From NCBI GenBank assembly GCA_020636275.1, contig JACJYD010000001.1:1116001-1180000 (forward strand): a stretch of DNA of 64,000 bases, given 5' to 3'. The notes under the pieces were generated by a model. The model had not been told where the DNA came from, did not search any database, and saw only the letters and a list, made by a program, of their open reading frames with translations. The DNA comes from Lewinellaceae bacterium (lineage in GTDB: Bacteria > Bacteroidota > Bacteroidia > Chitinophagales > Saprospiraceae). This document shows, piece after piece, positions 48,403 to 56,618 of this stretch. Both the position numbers and the translations under genes were made by a program. Positions within the stretch are counted from its first letter, which is position 1. Each line of letters opens with the position of its first letter.

Positions 48403-50601
48403 ATGATTGCAGCAACAGACAATTTACATGAAGCCCTTCAGAAATATTTTGGTTTCGACCATTTCAAAGGGAATCAGGAATCGATCGTACGAAGTGTTTT
48501 AGAAGGACGCGACACCTTTGTCATCATGCCCACGGGCGGTGGTAAATCGCTATGTTACCAATTGCCTTCCCTCATGATGGAGGGGACGGCGATCATCATC
48601 TCGCCCCTCATTGCGCTGATGAAAAACCAGGTGGACAGTATCCGCGGCTACAGCCAGGAGGATGAGGTTGCCCACTTTCTCAACTCCTCCCTGACCCGTT
48701 CTCAAATGAAAGCGGTGAAGGAAGACATTGTCAGACGCAAGACCAAATTGCTTTACATCGCTCCTGAAACGCTTACCAAGGACGAAAATATTGAATTTTT
48801 CCGCAATGTCGACATCTCTTTCGTCGCTGTCGACGAAGCGCACTGTATTTCGGAATGGGGCCACGACTTCCGTCCGGAATACCGTCGCATCCGCACCATG
48901 ATCGACGCCATCGGCAAAGATATTCCGATCATCGCCCTGACCGCCACCGCTACGCCCAAGGTACAATCGGACATCGTCAAGAACCTTCTGATGAAGGGAG
49001 AGAGCCGCTTCGTATCCTCCTTCAACCGCGAGAATCTCTACTACGAAGTCCGTCCGAAAGGGAAAAAAGACCAGGTGTTCCGGAGCATGATCCAGATGAT
49101 CAAAAGCCTCCCCGACCGCTCGGGGATCATATACGTACAAGCCCGGAAGTCGACCGAAGAGATCGCCCAGTTCCTCAATGTCAATGGCGTGAAAGCCGCC
49201 CCCTATCACGCCGGGTTGGACCCCAAGACGCGAACGGCCACCCAGGACGCCTTTCTCATGGAAGATATCGATGTGATCGTGGCGACCATCGCCTTCGGAA
49301 TGGGGATCGACAAGCCCGACGTCCGTTTCGTCATCCACTACGACATTCCCAAAAGCATTGAAAATTACTACCAGGAGACGGGCCGCGCCGGCAGGGACGG
49401 GCTGGAGGGCATCTGTGTGGCCTATTATTCCTATAAAGATATCCTGCGCCTCGAAAAATTCCTTCGCGACAAACCCGTCGCCGAACGGGAAATGGGCTCT
49501 CAATTGATGCAGGAGATCATGGCGTATTCGGAAACGACCGGTTGCCGCCGCCGCTTTCTGCTCCATTACTTCGGTGAGGATTTTGACGACCAGCATTGCA
49601 AAGGCATGTGCGACAGTTGCCGTCATCCCAAAGAACGCGTGGAAGTGAAAAAGGAGATGCAACAGGCGCTGCAAGCCGTAACCGAGCTCGACGAAAATTT
49701 CCGCATCAAAACCCTGGTCGATCTGGTGACGGGCAAAGAGACCAAGGAGATAAAAGATTTTCGCTTCGACGAACTGCCTATGTTCGGTGTAGGCGCTTCC
49801 AGGGGTGAGAATTTCTGGAACTCCGTCTTCCGGCACGCCCTGCTCAACGATCTCCTCGTCAAAGATATCGAATCGTATGGCCTGCTGAAGCTGACCAAGA
49901 AAGGCAAAAAATTCCTCAAAAATCCGGAATCGATCACCATTCCGCTCAACTACGACTTTGAGGATGTTCACGATGAGATCGACGCGCCTTCCCAAAAATC
50001 GGCGGTGCTGGACGAGACCCTGTATAACTTATTGAAAAGCCTGCGCAAAAAGGTTTCGCAGGATAAGGATGTTCCGCCTTTCGTCATTTTTCAGGATCCC
50101 TCCCTGGCCGATATGGCTACGCAGTACCCCCTCACCATGGACGATATGGCCAATATCTCCGGGGTGAGCAAAGGGAAAGCGCTGCGCTACGCCCGGCCTT
50201 TCCTCGACCTGATCAAACGCTATGTAGAGGAGAATGATATCGACCGTCCCACCGATTTCGTGGTCAAACAGGTGGCCAACAAATCCAAGGTAAAAGTGAG
50301 CATTATCCAGGCGATCGACCGGAAGATCCCATTGGCTGATATCGCCAGTTCCAACAGTATGAGCATGGAAGAACTGATGCAGGAACTCTATGCTATCGTC
50401 GCTTCCGGTACCAAGCTCAACATCGATTACTTTCTCGACGAAGTGGTCGATGAATACGCCCGGGAAGAGATCTACGCCTATTTTATGGATGCTGATACCG
50501 ATTCGGTCGATAAGGCTTATTCCGAACTAAAAGGCGATGATATCACCATGGAGGAGATCCAGTATGTGCGGATCAAATTTATGTCCGATATGGCAAATTA
50601 A
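48403..50601 (+). CDS. recQ: ATP-dependent DNA helicase RecQ
   Basis: RecQ unwinds DNA during recombination and repair. The 732-residue protein has motif I VIMPTGGGKSLCYQLPS (about 43-59), motif II VAVDEAHCISEWGHDFRP (about 144-161), motif VI ETGRAGRDG (about 326) and the zinc site RRFLLHYFGEDFDDQHCKGMCDSC (about 385-410). A winged-helix RQC domain and an HRDC-like segment (ADMATQYPLTMDDMANISGV, about 568-587) follow. The remaining C-terminal 120 residues are typical of longer Bacteroidota RecQ proteins. Confidence 0.95.
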   Translation: MIAATDNLHEALQKYFGFDHFKGNQESIVRSVLEGRDTFVIMPTGGGKSLCYQLPSLMMEGTAIIISPLIALMKNQVDSIRGYSQEDEVAHFLNSSLTRSQMKAVKEDIVRRKTKLLYIAPETLTKDENIEFFRNVDISFVAVDEAHCISEWGHDFRPEYRRIRTMIDAIGKDIPIIALTATATPKVQSDIVKNLLMKGESRFVSSFNRENLYYEVRPKGKKDQVFRSMIQMIKSLPDRSGIIYVQARKSTEEIAQFLNVNGVKAAPYHAGLDPKTRTATQDAFLMEDIDVIVATIAFGMGIDKPDVRFVIHYDIPKSIENYYQETGRAGRDGLEGICVAYYSYKDILRLEKFLRDKPVAEREMGSQLMQEIMAYSETTGCRRRFLLHYFGEDFDDQHCKGMCDSCRHPKERVEVKKEMQQALQAVTELDENFRIKTLVDLVTGKETKEIKDFRFDELPMFGVGASRGENFWNSVFRHALLNDLLVKDIESYGLLKLTKKGKKFLKNPESITIPLNYDFEDVHDEIDAPSQKSAVLDETLYNLLKSLRKKVSQDKDVPPFVIFQDPSLADMATQYPLTMDDMANISGVSKGKALRYARPFLDLIKRYVEENDIDRPTDFVVKQVANKSKVKVSIIQAIDRKIPLADIASSNSMSMEELMQELYAIVASGTKLNIDYFLDEVVDEYAREEIYAYFMDADTDSVDKAYSELKGDDITMEEIQYVRIKFMSDMAN

Positions 50602-50604
50602 TTT

Positions 50605-50633
50605 ATGAGAAAAGCGGCCCCCGCTTTTCTCAT
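50605..50633 (+). terminator. Hairpin between recQ and aroQ
   Basis: ATGAGAAAAGCGG pairs with CCGCTTTTCTCAT around CCC. It begins 3 bp after the recQ stop and ends 13 bp before the aroQ start. No T-run follows directly, so it may be a terminator or a processing site. Confidence 0.6.
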
Positions 50634-50646
50634 AACAGACTTTTTT

Positions 50647-51063
50647 ATGAAGATCCTCATCCTAAACGGCCCTAACCTCAACCTGCTTGGGCAGCGCGAG
50701 CCGGAGATCTACGGCAGGCAAACGTTCGAGGCATATTTTGAAAGCCTCCAGCTCGAATTTCCGGGCGTGACCCTGCATTATTTCCAGAGCAACCACGAAG
50801 GGGAACTGATCGACAAGCTCCACGAGGTCGGCTTTTCTTACGTCGGCATCGTTCTCAATCCCGGAGCACTGGCGCATACCTCCATCGCCCTGGCCGATGC
50901 CGTTTCAGCGATCGAGACGCCCGTGGTGGAAGTTCATATTTCCAACATCTATGCCCGGGAACCTTTCCGGCATCATTCCTACCTGTCGGCATCCTGCGTG
51001 GGATGTATCAGCGGATTGGGGCTGAAGGGGTATGAACTGGCGGTGGGGTATTTGCTTGGCTAA
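50647..51063 (+). CDS. aroQ: Type II 3-dehydroquinate dehydratase
   Basis: AroQ dehydrates 3-dehydroquinate in the shikimate pathway. The ATG at 50647 gives MKILILNGPNLNLLGQREPEIYG, the canonical start, where the catalytic tyrosine follows at about residue 22. Also present are FQSNHEGELIDKLHE, NPGALAHTSIALADA and VEVHISNIYAREPFRHHSY. The 138 residues are the normal length. An earlier in-frame start would translate the hairpin and was rejected. Confidence 0.96.
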   Translation: MKILILNGPNLNLLGQREPEIYGRQTFEAYFESLQLEFPGVTLHYFQSNHEGELIDKLHEVGFSYVGIVLNPGALAHTSIALADAVSAIETPVVEVHISNIYAREPFRHHSYLSASCVGCISGLGLKGYELAVGYLLG

Positions 51064-51072
51064 GGTGCTACC

Positions 51073-51612
51073 TTATTTCACGCGCAGATCCACGATCCGC
51101 AGCCGCCATTTTTTTCCCATAGTCCAGGTGCGGTGGTGGAAGAGTTTTTGAATGAGAAACCCCGTCCCGATAGCTGAAAGGGTCACGATGGCATCACCTG
51201 CAGAATAGGGGTCGTTCCGATCGGCAACCCAGGCGCCGAGGGCAAAGCCCGTCCAACTGGCGCCAAAGAGATACAGGTTGGTACCCATGGGTTTCGACCA
51301 TCGCTGCCAGTGAAAAGACCGGATCGCCTCGATCTCCGAAGGATCAATATAGTTTATACCCAACAACAAGCGGTTCTCCTCCGGGATGAGGCGGTCGAGC
51401 ACGGCCCTTTCCCACTCGGTTTGCCCCTTCAGCCGGAAAGTCAGCTCGGTGCCGGGGGCGAATTTGGTCGTTTTGGCGCTGCCGGATCGCTCCAGTTGCA
51501 GGTAGATCTGCGCGGGCAGAGCAGGGAGGAAGATCAATGAAAACAGCAGCGGGAAAAGCAGCTGCTTGATACGGTTAAAAAAATAATTTTTAGATCTTTC
51601 CTTACCCTTCAT
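51073..51612 (-). CDS. Unrecognised exported protein, 179 aa
   Basis: The protein has a basic start and a signal peptide (KQLLFPLLFSLIFLPALPAQ), then a beta-rich part (YLQLERSGSAKTTKFAPGTELTF). Two more hydrophobic segments (LYLFGASWTGFALGAWV and IVTLSAIGTGFLIQKLF) lie near the end. No family is recognised. It overlaps the 3' end of rnpA by 11 bp, so it is probably transcribed with it. Confidence 0.6.
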   Translation of the reverse strand: MKGKERSKNYFFNRIKQLLFPLLFSLIFLPALPAQIYLQLERSGSAKTTKFAPGTELTFRLKGQTEWERAVLDRLIPEENRLLLGINYIDPSEIEAIRSFHWQRWSKPMGTNLYLFGASWTGFALGAWVADRNDPYSAGDAIVTLSAIGTGFLIQKLFHHRTWTMGKKWRLRIVDLRVK

Positions 51613-51997
51613 TCTTTATCTTTTTTAAAAATCGCTTTACAATGATCCCCATGGCCTCTTCGATCTGGCTGTAGGGGAGCGGCTCCTTTGCTGTGTAAAG
51701 GAGCATCCAGGCAAATTGGTCGGTTGTATGGACCAGGCCTTCCTGCAGCTTGTTTTTCTTCAAACGATAGGCTTCCCGCATCTGCCGTTTGATCCGGTTG
51801 CGATGCACTGCCGAGCGAAAAGACTTTTTGGAAACGGTAAATCCCACCTGTACCGGACCGGCGCCTTCGGGAAGGGTGGTCCGGGTAAAAACCACCCGCA
51901 GTGGAAATACCGCAAAAGACTGACCTTCGGAAAAGACCTGCTCGATCAGTTTCCTGCTTTTGAGGCGCTCCATTTTTGAAAACCGGTGTGAAAGCAT
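51602..51997 (-). CDS. rnpA: Ribonuclease P protein component
   Basis: RnpA is the protein cofactor of RNase P, which matures tRNA 5' ends. The 131 residues have the RnpA signature SAVHRNRIKRQMREAYRLKK (about 66-85) after VGFTVSKKSFR. rpmH is not directly upstream; radC diverges instead. The C-terminal tail is basic. Confidence 0.93.
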   Translation of the reverse strand: MLSHRFSKMERLKSRKLIEQVFSEGQSFAVFPLRVVFTRTTLPEGAGPVQVGFTVSKKSFRSAVHRNRIKRQMREAYRLKKNKLQEGLVHTTDQFAWMLLYTAKEPLPYSQIEEAMGIIVKRFLKKIKNEG

Positions 51998-52110
51998 GGT
52001 GAAATTTTCATTCCGATCTTATGATCGAATGGGGAAAAATAACTACTTTTAGGGACATCCTTCCTGATCATTTCATCCCTTTTCGGTTGTCCCGCAATTT
52101 TTATACTGAT

Positions 52111-52812
52111 ATGGATTCATATCCCTCTCGGCAATTGCCGATCAAAGCCTGGGCCGAGGATGATCGTCCCCGTGAAAAAATGGTCTCAAAAGGTCGACTG
52201 CAATTGACCGACGCCGAATTGCTGGCCATCCTGATTGGATCGGGTACGCGTGCCGAGTCTGCCTTCGGACTGGCCCAGCGCATCCTCCGCTCGGTCGATA
52301 ACGACCTGCATGCGCTGGGGAAATGCGAATTACACGACCTGCTCAAGTTCAAGGGAGTGGGGAAGGCAAAGGCCCTTTCGATCGCCGCAGCCCTCGAACT
52401 GGGTCGTCGCCGCCACCTCACCGAAGTGCGTCATCGCCCCCGGATCCGCGGCAGCCGCGATGCCTTTCAATTGCTATCGGGACTGCTCGAAGACCTGCCC
52501 CATGAAGAATTTTGGGTGCTGCTCCTCAACCGCGCAAACCGGGTCATAGGCAGGGAGCAGATCAGCTCGGGAGGCACCGCCGGCACGGTGGTCGACAGCA
52601 AGATCGTCTTTCGGAAAGCCCTCGAATACCGGGCTTCCTCGATCATCCTGTCCCACAACCACCCCTCCGGTCAACTACAGCCCAGCCAGGCCGATATCGA
52701 CCTGACCCGTAAGCTGAAGGAAGGGGGCGGCTTGCTGGATATCCAGGTTCTGGATCACCTCATCGTCGGCGAGCGCAACTTCTATAGTTTCGCCGATGAG
52801 GGCTTGTTATGA
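52111..52812 (+). CDS. radC: RadC-family JAB/MPN domain protein
   Basis: The ATG at 52111 is chosen because the 30 upstream in-frame residues are not conserved. The 233 residues include an N-terminal helix-hairpin-helix part (LLAILIGSGTRAES, KFKGVGKAKALSIAAALELG). The C-terminal JAMM metal motif has E-plus-ILSHNHPSGQLQPSQADIDLT (about 185-207). RadC was once linked to DNA repair, but the function is unresolved. A Bacteroidota promoter element (TAATTTTG) follows, for the next gene. Confidence 0.94.
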   Translation: MDSYPSRQLPIKAWAEDDRPREKMVSKGRLQLTDAELLAILIGSGTRAESAFGLAQRILRSVDNDLHALGKCELHDLLKFKGVGKAKALSIAAALELGRRRHLTEVRHRPRIRGSRDAFQLLSGLLEDLPHEEFWVLLLNRANRVIGREQISSGGTAGTVVDSKIVFRKALEYRASSIILSHNHPSGQLQPSQADIDLTRKLKEGGGLLDIQVLDHLIVGERNFYSFADEGLL

Positions 52813-52833
52813 GCATTTATCCTCGGAAAACGC

Positions 52834-52841
52834 TAATTTTG
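52834..52841 (+). promoter_or_regulatory. Candidate -7 element of the ABC transporter gene
   Basis: TAATTTTG fits TAnnTTTG and lies 18 bp before the start codon at 52860, giving a leader of about 12 nt. No well-spaced TTG was found. Confidence 0.45.
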
Positions 52842-52859
52842 CACTTCATTTAAAAAATA

Positions 52860-54617
52860 ATGGATACATCCAACCGGCTTAACGTAAATGTTCTTGGAAG
52901 AGTGCTGACACTGGCCAAACCCTACAAAGGGCTTTTTGCCCTGGCTGCGGTCCTGGCCGTTGTATTGGCGCCGGTGGGCATTCTCCGTCCCTACCTGGTG
53001 CAGGTCATGGTCGATGATTATATTTTTCAATACGACCTGCCGGGGATGATCAAAATATTGGGGTACCTCTTCGCCGCCTTGTTGCTGGAATCGGGTTTCC
53101 GGTATTTTTTCATCTACGATACCAACCTGCTGGGGCAGTCTGTGATCCGCGACCTCCGGGTGAGCATTTTCAACCACATTACCAGCCTGCGCCTCTCCTA
53201 TTTCGACCGCACCCCGATCGGTACCTCTACCACGCGGACGATCAACGATATCGAAACCATCAATACGGTATTTTCCGAAGGGGTGATCACCATTCTGGCC
53301 GATATGCTGTCGCTGATCGCCGTATTGGGGATCATGTTCTACACCAGCTGGAAGCTGACCCTGGTTTGCCTGATCACGCTGCCGTTTTTGATCATCTCCA
53401 GCTATATTTTCAAGGAAAAAGTAAAGTCGGCTTTCCAGAAAGTGCGCACCCAGATCTCCCGGATGAACGCCTTCATGCAGGAGCGCATTTCCGGAATGCG
53501 GGTCGTGCAGATCTTCAACGCCGAGCAGCAGGAAATGGATAAATTCAGGCAGATCAACCACGAGTATACGACGGCCAACCTGAACAGTATCTTATATTAC
53601 GCCGTTTTCTTTGCCGTGGTGGAGATCATCTCCGCCGCTTCGCTGGGCCTAATGGTCTGGTGGGGCGCCCGGGGCGTGATCGGAGGCGAGGTGACGCTGG
53701 GCGCTCTGGTGGCTTTCCCCATTTACCTGGGCATGCTGTTTCGCCCTATCCGGATGCTGGCCGACAAGTTCAACACCATGCAAATGGGGCTGGTGGCTGC
53801 CGAGCGGGTGTTCAATCTGCTCGACCGTTCCGATCGGATCGAGAATACGGGCTCCCATGCGCCCGACCGTATCCGGGGGGAAGTAGCGTTCAAAAATGTC
53901 TGGTTTGCCTACAACGAAGAAGATTACGTGCTGCGCGATGTTTCTTTCCAGATCGAAAAAGGGGAGACTATCGCCCTGGTGGGAAGTACGGGCTCGGGAA
54001 AAACGACGATCATCAACCTGCTCAACCGGTTTTACGATATTCAGAAAGGCGCCATTGAGATCGATGGAGAAAATATTCAGAACTACGAGCTTCGGGCCTT
54101 GCGCCGCCGCATTGCCATCGTGCTCCAGGATGTATTCCTCTTTACCGGGACCGTGCTGGAGAATATCACCCTGCGCGACGATTCCATCTCCCGCGAGACT
54201 GTCATCGAATCGGCGAAAATGATCGGCGCCCACGAATTTATCGAGCGACTTCCCGGCGGCTACGACTACAACGTACAGGAACGGGGGGCCACCCTTTCCA
54301 TGGGGCAGCGCCAGTTGATTTCCTTCGTGCGCGCCCTGGTGTTCAACCCCGACATCCTCATCCTCGACGAAGCGACTTCTTCCGTCGATCCCGAAACGGA
54401 GGGCGTTATCCAATACGCCATCGAGCAACTCATTGCCAAACGAACTTCCATCATCATCGCCCACCGGCTTTCCACCATCCGCCATGCTAGCCGGATCGTT
54501 GTGATGCAAAAAGGACAGGTGGTGGAATACGGTTCCCACGACGAGCTCGTCCAGATCAAAGAAGGCCATTACCGCAAACTGTACGAAATGCAGTTCCTGG
54601 AGGTATCGGAGCAATAA
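52860..54617 (+). CDS. ABC exporter, fused membrane and ATPase domains (MsbA-like)
   Basis: The 585-residue half-transporter has an N-terminal six-helix membrane domain (about 15-315) and an ATPase domain with Walker A VGSTGSGKTTIINLLNRF (about 375-392), a Q-loop in IAIVLQDVFLFTG, signature LSMGQRQLISFVRAL (about 479-493) and Walker B DILILDEATSSVDPE (about 498-512). The signature is SMGQ rather than SGGQ. Such dimers export lipids, lipid A, peptides or drugs; the substrate is not evident. No second subunit gene is adjacent. Confidence 0.9.
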   Translation: MDTSNRLNVNVLGRVLTLAKPYKGLFALAAVLAVVLAPVGILRPYLVQVMVDDYIFQYDLPGMIKILGYLFAALLLESGFRYFFIYDTNLLGQSVIRDLRVSIFNHITSLRLSYFDRTPIGTSTTRTINDIETINTVFSEGVITILADMLSLIAVLGIMFYTSWKLTLVCLITLPFLIISSYIFKEKVKSAFQKVRTQISRMNAFMQERISGMRVVQIFNAEQQEMDKFRQINHEYTTANLNSILYYAVFFAVVEIISAASLGLMVWWGARGVIGGEVTLGALVAFPIYLGMLFRPIRMLADKFNTMQMGLVAAERVFNLLDRSDRIENTGSHAPDRIRGEVAFKNVWFAYNEEDYVLRDVSFQIEKGETIALVGSTGSGKTTIINLLNRFYDIQKGAIEIDGENIQNYELRALRRRIAIVLQDVFLFTGTVLENITLRDDSISRETVIESAKMIGAHEFIERLPGGYDYNVQERGATLSMGQRQLISFVRALVFNPDILILDEATSSVDPETEGVIQYAIEQLIAKRTSIIIAHRLSTIRHASRIVVMQKGQVVEYGSHDELVQIKEGHYRKLYEMQFLEVSEQ

Positions 54618-54765
54618 ATAAAACATCCATTCAAAGCTCCTTCCATTTTTCATTTTGTAGAACAGAGCCCGCCGTTGGACCGGATTTCTCCGAATGCGGT
54701 CTAAATGACTTTAAAGCCTACCTCGATTTTTGTATTTTTAGATTCTACGGTTTTACCTGAAGACT

Positions 54766-54819
54766 AATAGTCCCAAGTGATTCGACGGCCGACGGCCGTC
54801 AAATCACTTTTCTAAAGTA
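54766..54819 (+). repeat. 54-bp direct repeat, copy 1
   Basis: AATAGTCCCAAGTGATTCGA begins the unit, which ends CTAAAGTA. It contains a hairpin made by AAGTGATT and AATCACTT around GACGGCCG and its complement. It matches 54963-55016 at 49 of 54 positions by eye. Confidence 0.85.
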
Positions 54820-54820
54820 G

Positions 54821-54936
54821 AAGTTCTCTGACATAATTAGTTTATAAACACTGCGGCCATCGGCCGCAGTGTTTATAAACTAATTTCGCCGCCGGCGGCG
54901 GCGAAATTAGTTTGATTAATATTGTCAAATTACTTA
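54821..54936 (+). repeat. Double-hairpin element, copy 1 (conserved ends, variable stems)
   Basis: The left end is AAGTTCTCTGACATAATTA (54821-54839). Hairpin 1 has 22-nt arms (54837-54858 and 54862-54883) around ATC, with CTGCGGCC at the top. Hairpin 2 has 18-nt arms (54877-54894 and 54896-54913). The two share AAACTAA, so they cannot both form fully. The right end is GATTAATATTGTCAAATTAC (54914 on). The same ends recur inverted at 58445-58561. Confidence 0.75.
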
Positions 54937-54962
54937 TTGAAACTGTACTGTACTCAAAACGA

Positions 54963-55016
54963 AATAGTCTCAAGTGATTCGACGGCCGTCGGCTGTAAAA
55001 TCACTTTTCAAAAGTA
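54963..55016 (+). repeat. 54-bp direct repeat, copy 2
   Basis: This is the second copy of 54766-54819: same orientation, five mismatches by eye. Two of them fall in the GC core and alter the stem (ACGGCCGTC becomes TCGGCTGTA). Confidence 0.85.
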
Positions 55017-55033
55017 TATCTAAATATGCATTT

Positions 55034-55462
55034 ATGGAAAATCGAAAAGAATTTGAAATAAGGGGTAATACCTGGGGCGCCATCCTCGTCATGGTCATCG
55101 CCTTGATCGCTTTATTTTTCATAGCCAAGGGCGTTTTCTTCCTGCTCTCCATTCTCGCTCCCGTTTTGCTGATCGCAGCGGTGATCATCGATCACAAAGT
55201 GCTGGTCAATTACGTGAAGTGGCTGGTCGGCATGGTCAAGCGCAATGTGTTGGTGGGGCTTGTCGCTATCGTCCTTTCCGTGATCGGTTATCCGGTCGTA
55301 TTTGCCCTGCTCTTCGGCCGCGCTTTGATGAACAGGAAGATCCGGGATATCGAAAAACAGGAACGCGTTTTTCGCGAGGGCGAGTTGGTCGATTTTGAAG
55401 AAATGGAATCCAAAACCCCGCCTCCGGTAGAGCTTCCCGGAGAAGACGCCGATAAAGGATAA
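55034..55462 (+). CDS. Small inner-membrane protein of unknown function
   Basis: The ATG at 55034 starts a 142-residue protein (MENRKEFEIRGNTWGAILVM); the upstream in-frame extension would translate the direct repeat. It has three hydrophobic segments (about residues 12-32, 34-50 and 67-93), separated by basic turns. The soluble acidic tail ends EELVDFEEMESKTPPP-like and has proline/glutamate richness. No family is recognised. Its TAA stop overlaps the ATG of the glycosyltransferase (taATG), implying cotranslation. Confidence 0.65.
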   Translation: MENRKEFEIRGNTWGAILVMVIALIALFFIAKGVFFLLSILAPVLLIAAVIIDHKVLVNYVKWLVGMVKRNVLVGLVAIVLSVIGYPVVFALLFGRALMNRKIRDIEKQERVFREGELVDFEEMESKTPPPVELPGEDADKG

Positions 55463-56598
55463 TGGCCCTTTGGTGGTTCCTGGGCGTCTTGTCGCTTGCC
55501 GGGCTCTATGCCTGGCTTCTGGAATCCCTTCGGAAAGGATGGGAAAGCCTCCCGGTGTGGACGCTTTCCCATCCTTTTTTTCCGACAACCACCGTGAGTA
55601 TCGTAGTGCCCGTTCGCAATGAAGCCGCCGGGCTCGGGCGATGCCTTTCTTCCCTGCTCGCACAAGATTATCCCGCCGACCGGATGGAGATCATCGTGGT
55701 AGATGATTTTTCGGAAGACGACACCGCTGAAGTGGCAGAAGGTTTTGCCAACCGGGGAGTCCAATTGATCCGGATGCGCGATCGTTTATCCGATGCCCGG
55801 CAATCGTCTAAAAAAATGGCCTTGACTACCGGGATCCAGGCGGCAAAGGGGCAACTCCTGGCTACTTTCGACGGGGACAGCTGGGCCCCGCCCACCTGGC
55901 TACCGACCATGGTGGGGTATTACGAAAAATTCCGGTCGGTGCTGCTCGCCGGCCCGGTGCTCTTTTCCGAAAACGGCGGTTTATTGGAACAATTCCAGGC
56001 GCTTGACCTGTGTGGCATGACGGGTATTTCCGCCGCCGGTATTCACCGGAACTGGTTTCACCTCGGCAACGGGACCAATCTGCTGTACGAACGCGAGGCC
56101 TTTCTGGAAACAGGGGGCTTTTCCGGCACAGAATCCCTGGCTTCCGGCGACGATGTGTTTGCGATGCAAAAAATGGCCCGGGCTTTCCCCGGACGCCTGG
56201 CTTATGTAAAGAGCGCCGATGCACTGGTCCAAACGACTCCGGCCCCCGACTGGAAGGCATTCTGGGATCAGCGCCTGCGCTGGGGCGGCAAGGCTTCCGC
56301 CTACCTGGAATGGCAACTGACCGCCGTAGGTGCATTGACCCTGGCCGTGAGTTGGGCGATCCTCCTGTCCTTTCTGTTCATTCCTCGCGTCGGCGCCTGG
56401 GCTTTTTTGTTCGGCTTCGGACTGAAAAGTATGGTCGATTACCGGCTCTTGAGCCGTACGGCGCATTTTTTCAATCGTTCCTCCTTGCTCCTCGTCTTTT
56501 GGCAAGCCCAATTGCTCCATGTTTTGTACATTGTGGTGGTGGGCTCGGCAGCCGTTTTCCTGAAACGATATAACTGGAAAGGGCGGCGACACAAATAA
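55462..56598 (+). CDS. Family 2 glycosyltransferase, membrane-associated
   Basis: The 378-residue protein has an N-terminal hydrophobic anchor, then the GT2 fold: VSIVVPVRNEAAGLGRCLSSL (about residues 44-64), IIVVDDFSEDDTAEVA (about 80), FDGDSWAPPTW as the metal-binding DxD-like motif (about 135), and DQRLRWGGKA (the Q/RxxRW motif) near 276. Two to three membrane segments finish the chain. It may extend a lipid-linked or exported glycan. The start overlaps the preceding gene's stop. Confidence 0.87.
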   Translation: MALWWFLGVLSLAGLYAWLLESLRKGWESLPVWTLSHPFFPTTTVSIVVPVRNEAAGLGRCLSSLLAQDYPADRMEIIVVDDFSEDDTAEVAEGFANRGVQLIRMRDRLSDARQSSKKMALTTGIQAAKGQLLATFDGDSWAPPTWLPTMVGYYEKFRSVLLAGPVLFSENGGLLEQFQALDLCGMTGISAAGIHRNWFHLGNGTNLLYEREAFLETGGFSGTESLASGDDVFAMQKMARAFPGRLAYVKSADALVQTTPAPDWKAFWDQRLRWGGKASAYLEWQLTAVGALTLAVSWAILLSFLFIPRVGAWAFLFGFGLKSMVDYRLLSRTAHFFNRSSLLLVFWQAQLLHVLYIVVVGSAAVFLKRYNWKGRRHK

Positions 56599-56618
56599 AC
56601 AGTGTAGGTTGTCCTCGT

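Larger units (their letters stand above)
54618..55033. repeat. 416-bp gene-free stretch with four hairpins and 54-bp direct repeats
   Basis: No gene is supported. The block 54766-55016 holds two direct repeats and between them the double-hairpin element (entries below). 54618-54765 shows nothing identifiable. TATATCTAAATATG just before 55034 may be part of the next gene's leader. Confidence 0.75.
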
